In this document: one piece after another, positions 61,626 to 64,000 of the stretch | Layout: every line of letters begins with the position of its first letter | Numbering within the stretch: position 1 is the stretch's first letter | Assembly (NCBI GenBank): GCA_029783825.1 | Contig: JAREIK010001718.1 | Span: 1,317,898-1,381,897, forward strand | Source: Sapria himalayana | Taxonomy: Eukaryota > Streptophyta > Magnoliopsida > Malpighiales > Rafflesiaceae | Direction: 5' to 3' | DNA: 64,000 nucleotides | Program-made: the position numbers and the translations under genes | The notes under the pieces: generated by a model | Told to the model about the DNA's origin: nothing | The model's input: only the letters and a program-made list of their open reading frames with translations | Database searches by the model: none

Positions 61626-62319
61626 AAAATAGATTAGTAGGTGAGTGACTTTACTTTTTGCATTTAGACAATTTTTTGTCTTTATGTTAGTTTTTGGAAA
61701 TATATTATCTCATGTCTCAATGATGTGTTATGTTAGATTTCATTTTTTTTATTTGCTATGAAGTTATTATTACATATGGGGTTTAAAGATGTATCTTATA
61801 GCCATTATATTTTCTCTTCTTATCTCTCTTATTTGTGAAAAGATTTATAGAATATGATCAAATTATATTATATTGATTTGTGCTTATTCATGATATTTGT
61901 GATTGAAGAAGTTTGATGTCTTTTTGATATTTGGTATGTGCTAATCCAAGTTATTATTGAACCTTTATTCTAAATATATTATGGTGTAATGTTAAATGAT
62001 GATTTTTGATATCATATTTAATGTGTGTATATATTATTTTGTTGCTTTAAATTCAAATCTAATGTTTATTAATGCTCGATGATTATTTATTATTTATTTT
62101 CTATTTTCTTTGAGGAGTTTAGGGTTGATGCATTGTATGTCTTTTGTTTTCTATTTTAATCTATTGATAGTTGATGTTTTATTCTCATTGCTTCAAGTGA
62201 GTCTTTAACCTTAATTAAATATGATATCTCAAGTCACTTAGTTATAGTGAGATTTAATTATCATTGTTATACAAGTTATCTTTTTATTACTATTCCTTTT
62301 GGTAAGTTATATTTTTCAA
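61626..62319 (+). other. Possible 5' LTR region of the right-end copia element
   Basis: This AT-rich stretch precedes the primer site at 62320 and should hold the LTR, ending near ATATTTTTCA. The left LTR edge could not be fixed. Confidence 0.35.
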
Positions 62320-62333
62320 TGGTAATAGAGTGA
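62320..62333 (+). promoter_or_regulatory. Primer binding site, initiator tRNA-Met type
   Basis: TGGTAATAGAGTGA resembles TGGTATCAGAGCCA, the usual copia primer site, with mostly transition differences. It is followed 23 bases on by the gag start. Confidence 0.6.
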
Positions 62334-62355
62334 GGTTCCTTGAATTTGATGTATT

Positions 62356-64000
62356 ATGAAAGTTAACATAAATAGAGTGTTAAACCTAGATAAATTTAAT
62401 CTTGCTTTATGAAAATATAAGCGAGGGTACTATATGTGAAAGGTTACCACCTTTACATCCTTGTCATTATTAACTCACCAATAAAATTGCTGATGAATGA
62501 AGCTCAATGCATATACATGTTTTTATATTGGACAAAGGGTATAGATAACAATATTCTAAACCATGTAAGTAGAAAGATCTTATATTTTATGAACTAATCT
62601 TGAGAACCTATACTATGCAAGGAAGAATTAAATGACAAGATCTATAATGAAAAGATTAATTTTTTTGAGATATCATGAAGATTCTTCTTTAATAAATTAT
62701 TTGAACTTATTTCAAGGCTTTATAAACCAATTGGATACAATAGTATTAAACTTTTATAATAAGATTCGGAGTTTTTTTTGGCACTCTTTCTAACTCATTC
62801 TAGACTTTTATAATTTCTTTTATGAATTTTATCTTGGATGGAGAACTATCTTTGAGTATTGTTAAAAACAATTTTTCAAAAGGGGGTTTTTATAAATCAT
62901 GTACTAGTAACTAAGAGTAGCGGGAGAAATGCATAACAAGGTTCTATAAATAATGAAGGTAGTGGAAGTAAATTGAGAAGTTGATATTCTCATATAAAAT
63001 TTAAATACCATGGAAAGAGGGTTCATATTAAAAGAATGTTATATTTGAAAGAATGACAATGACAAAATAAATGGGGATATAAAAAAAAGAAATTTATGAA
63101 GATTATCATACTTCCACATCTATGGAAAATTTCCTTTTGACTATATGGTGCGAACTTTGTTTATCATATAAGTGATGAAACTATATATATAGTAAATATG
63201 GAGCCCGCCACTCGTGCTACTTATCAATTTGATTTATATTTTTTTATTACAGACTAAATTATGGGATTGCTTGAAATGAAGAATAATAATGTGGCTGAAA
63301 CAATTAGCATGAGTAATATGTGTGTTTGATATTTTTAATGACATGAAATTATATCTTAATGATGTTAAAGTTAAACATATTCTAGATATTCAAACAAACC
63401 TAATTTATTCCAAAAAGTTATATGATGATTTTTTGATAGTTTTGTTATTCACGCTGCTAGAGGTTCTACAATGATAAATGAGGGCGTAAAAAACCCCTAA
63501 GGACTATCATACTATATTGAAAGAAATGATAGACTTATCCCAAAAATAACCTTTTGCCAAATCTAACCAACCATCTTTAGATATACATTTATTGTATGAT
63601 TTGAAAATAATATGCAATAGCTTTTCTGCCTCATCATCTTATTTAAGAAGGGAAAATAATCTTGACTTAGTATATTCTAATGTTTGTGACTCCTTAAAGG
63701 TCAAATCTTTTGGTAGTTCTCAATATTTTGTAAGCTTAATAGATGACCACTCTAGAAATATATGTATGCACTCTTTAAAAGACAAAAAACTAGTATTGAA
63801 TGCATTTGAACTTTTATTGGAATTTGTAGAGAGAGAAGCTATAAAAAAATTAAGATATTATTGATAATGAGAGAGAATTGTTTTGGACAATTTTATGAGT
63901 TCTTTATGCAACATAAACTTGTCCATCAAAACATTCATCTAATACTCCTTAACTAAATGGTATAAGTAAGAGGATGAATATAATTCATATGAAGAATACT
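62356..64000 (+). pseudogene. Ty1/copia polyprotein (gag, protease-linked region, integrase), continues past window
   Basis: Copia polyprotein starting at ATG 62356: MKVNINRVLNLDKFNLAL (compare KFDGxNFxLWK). Gag pieces follow: TNLENLYYA (62620), IMKILL-type and ENYLSIV (62845); then a worn CCHC knuckle, KYHGKRVHIKRMLYLKE (63000-63050; compare KCxxCGKxGHIKxxC). The region after protease reads NDMKLYLNDVKVKHILDIQT and NLIYSKKLYDD (63340-63435; compare LxDVRHVPxIRxNLIS). Integrase is open at 63592-63864: RRENNLDLVYSNVCDSLKVK, SFGSSQYFVSLIDDHSRNIC, EFVEREAIKKLRYY (compare LDLVHTDVCGPMxxxSxGGxxYFVTFIDDxSR). A stop follows, and later pieces (FYEFFMQHKLVHQN, NGISKRMNI) match the KHGIxHxxTxxxTPQxNGxAERMNR block near the right edge. 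Dead copy. Confidence 0.85.

Overview
This window reads as AT-rich nuclear DNA of a flowering plant. The evidence is the repeat content: a Mutator-like (MULE) transposase beside a plant-mobile-domain (MAIN-like) gene, Ty3/gypsy elements with tRNA-Asp primer sites, chromodomain-type gypsy and copia elements, L1-type LINEs, hAT-type short elements, and a plant ARF retrocopy. No intact host gene, tRNA, rRNA or CRISPR array was recognised. Nearly every coding remnant carries stop codons or frameshifts, and many differences from expected motifs look like C-to-T or G-to-A changes, as expected for old, methylated, silenced DNA. The species cannot be named from this sequence.

Layout. 1-5.6 kb: decayed MULE transposase, a multi-exon plant mobile domain gene in the same orientation, then two tandem-repeat blocks (371 bp x2, about 85 bp x4). 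6.2-9.1 kb: minus-strand chromovirus gag with LTR, then an LTR fragment of a second gypsy family, here called family G. 10.1-18.3 kb: a minus-strand family-G element with two LTRs, a primer site and two internal remnants. 18.4-20.6 kb: a LINE ORF2 remnant split by a 421-bp GC-rich hAT-type element. 20.7-26.2 kb: AT-rich, little recognisable. 26.2-32.8 kb: a hAT-like element abutting a plus-strand family-G element with gag and protease. 32.8-36.6 kb: a minus-strand family-G LTR with primer site and gag remnant. 36.7-38.4 kb: chromovirus integrase, chromodomain and LTR. 38.5-41.3 kb: minus-strand copia gag-integrase. 41.3-46.7 kb: a short family-G element carrying only a plant-transposon-protein remnant. 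47.0-47.8 kb and 50.5-53.1 kb: LINE remnants. 53.2-53.8 kb: another hAT-type element. 54-61.6 kb: AT-rich repeats, a hairpin, a roughly 550-bp tandem repeat interrupted by a complete ARF retropseudogene, microsatellites, and a CACTA-like palindrome cluster. 62.3-64.0 kb: plus-strand copia element running off the right end.

The most unusual items are family G (about 2.2-2.6 kb LTRs holding roughly 105-bp U3 repeats rich in GTCATGAC, with gag, protease or one plant transposon domain but no visible reverse transcriptase or integrase), the set of hAT-type elements at different stages of CpG decay, the ARF retrocopy with a 15-bp target duplication inside the satellite, and the MULE plus mobile-domain pair. 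I found no convincing new enzymatic or defence system. Boundaries given for LTRs are approximate unless stated.
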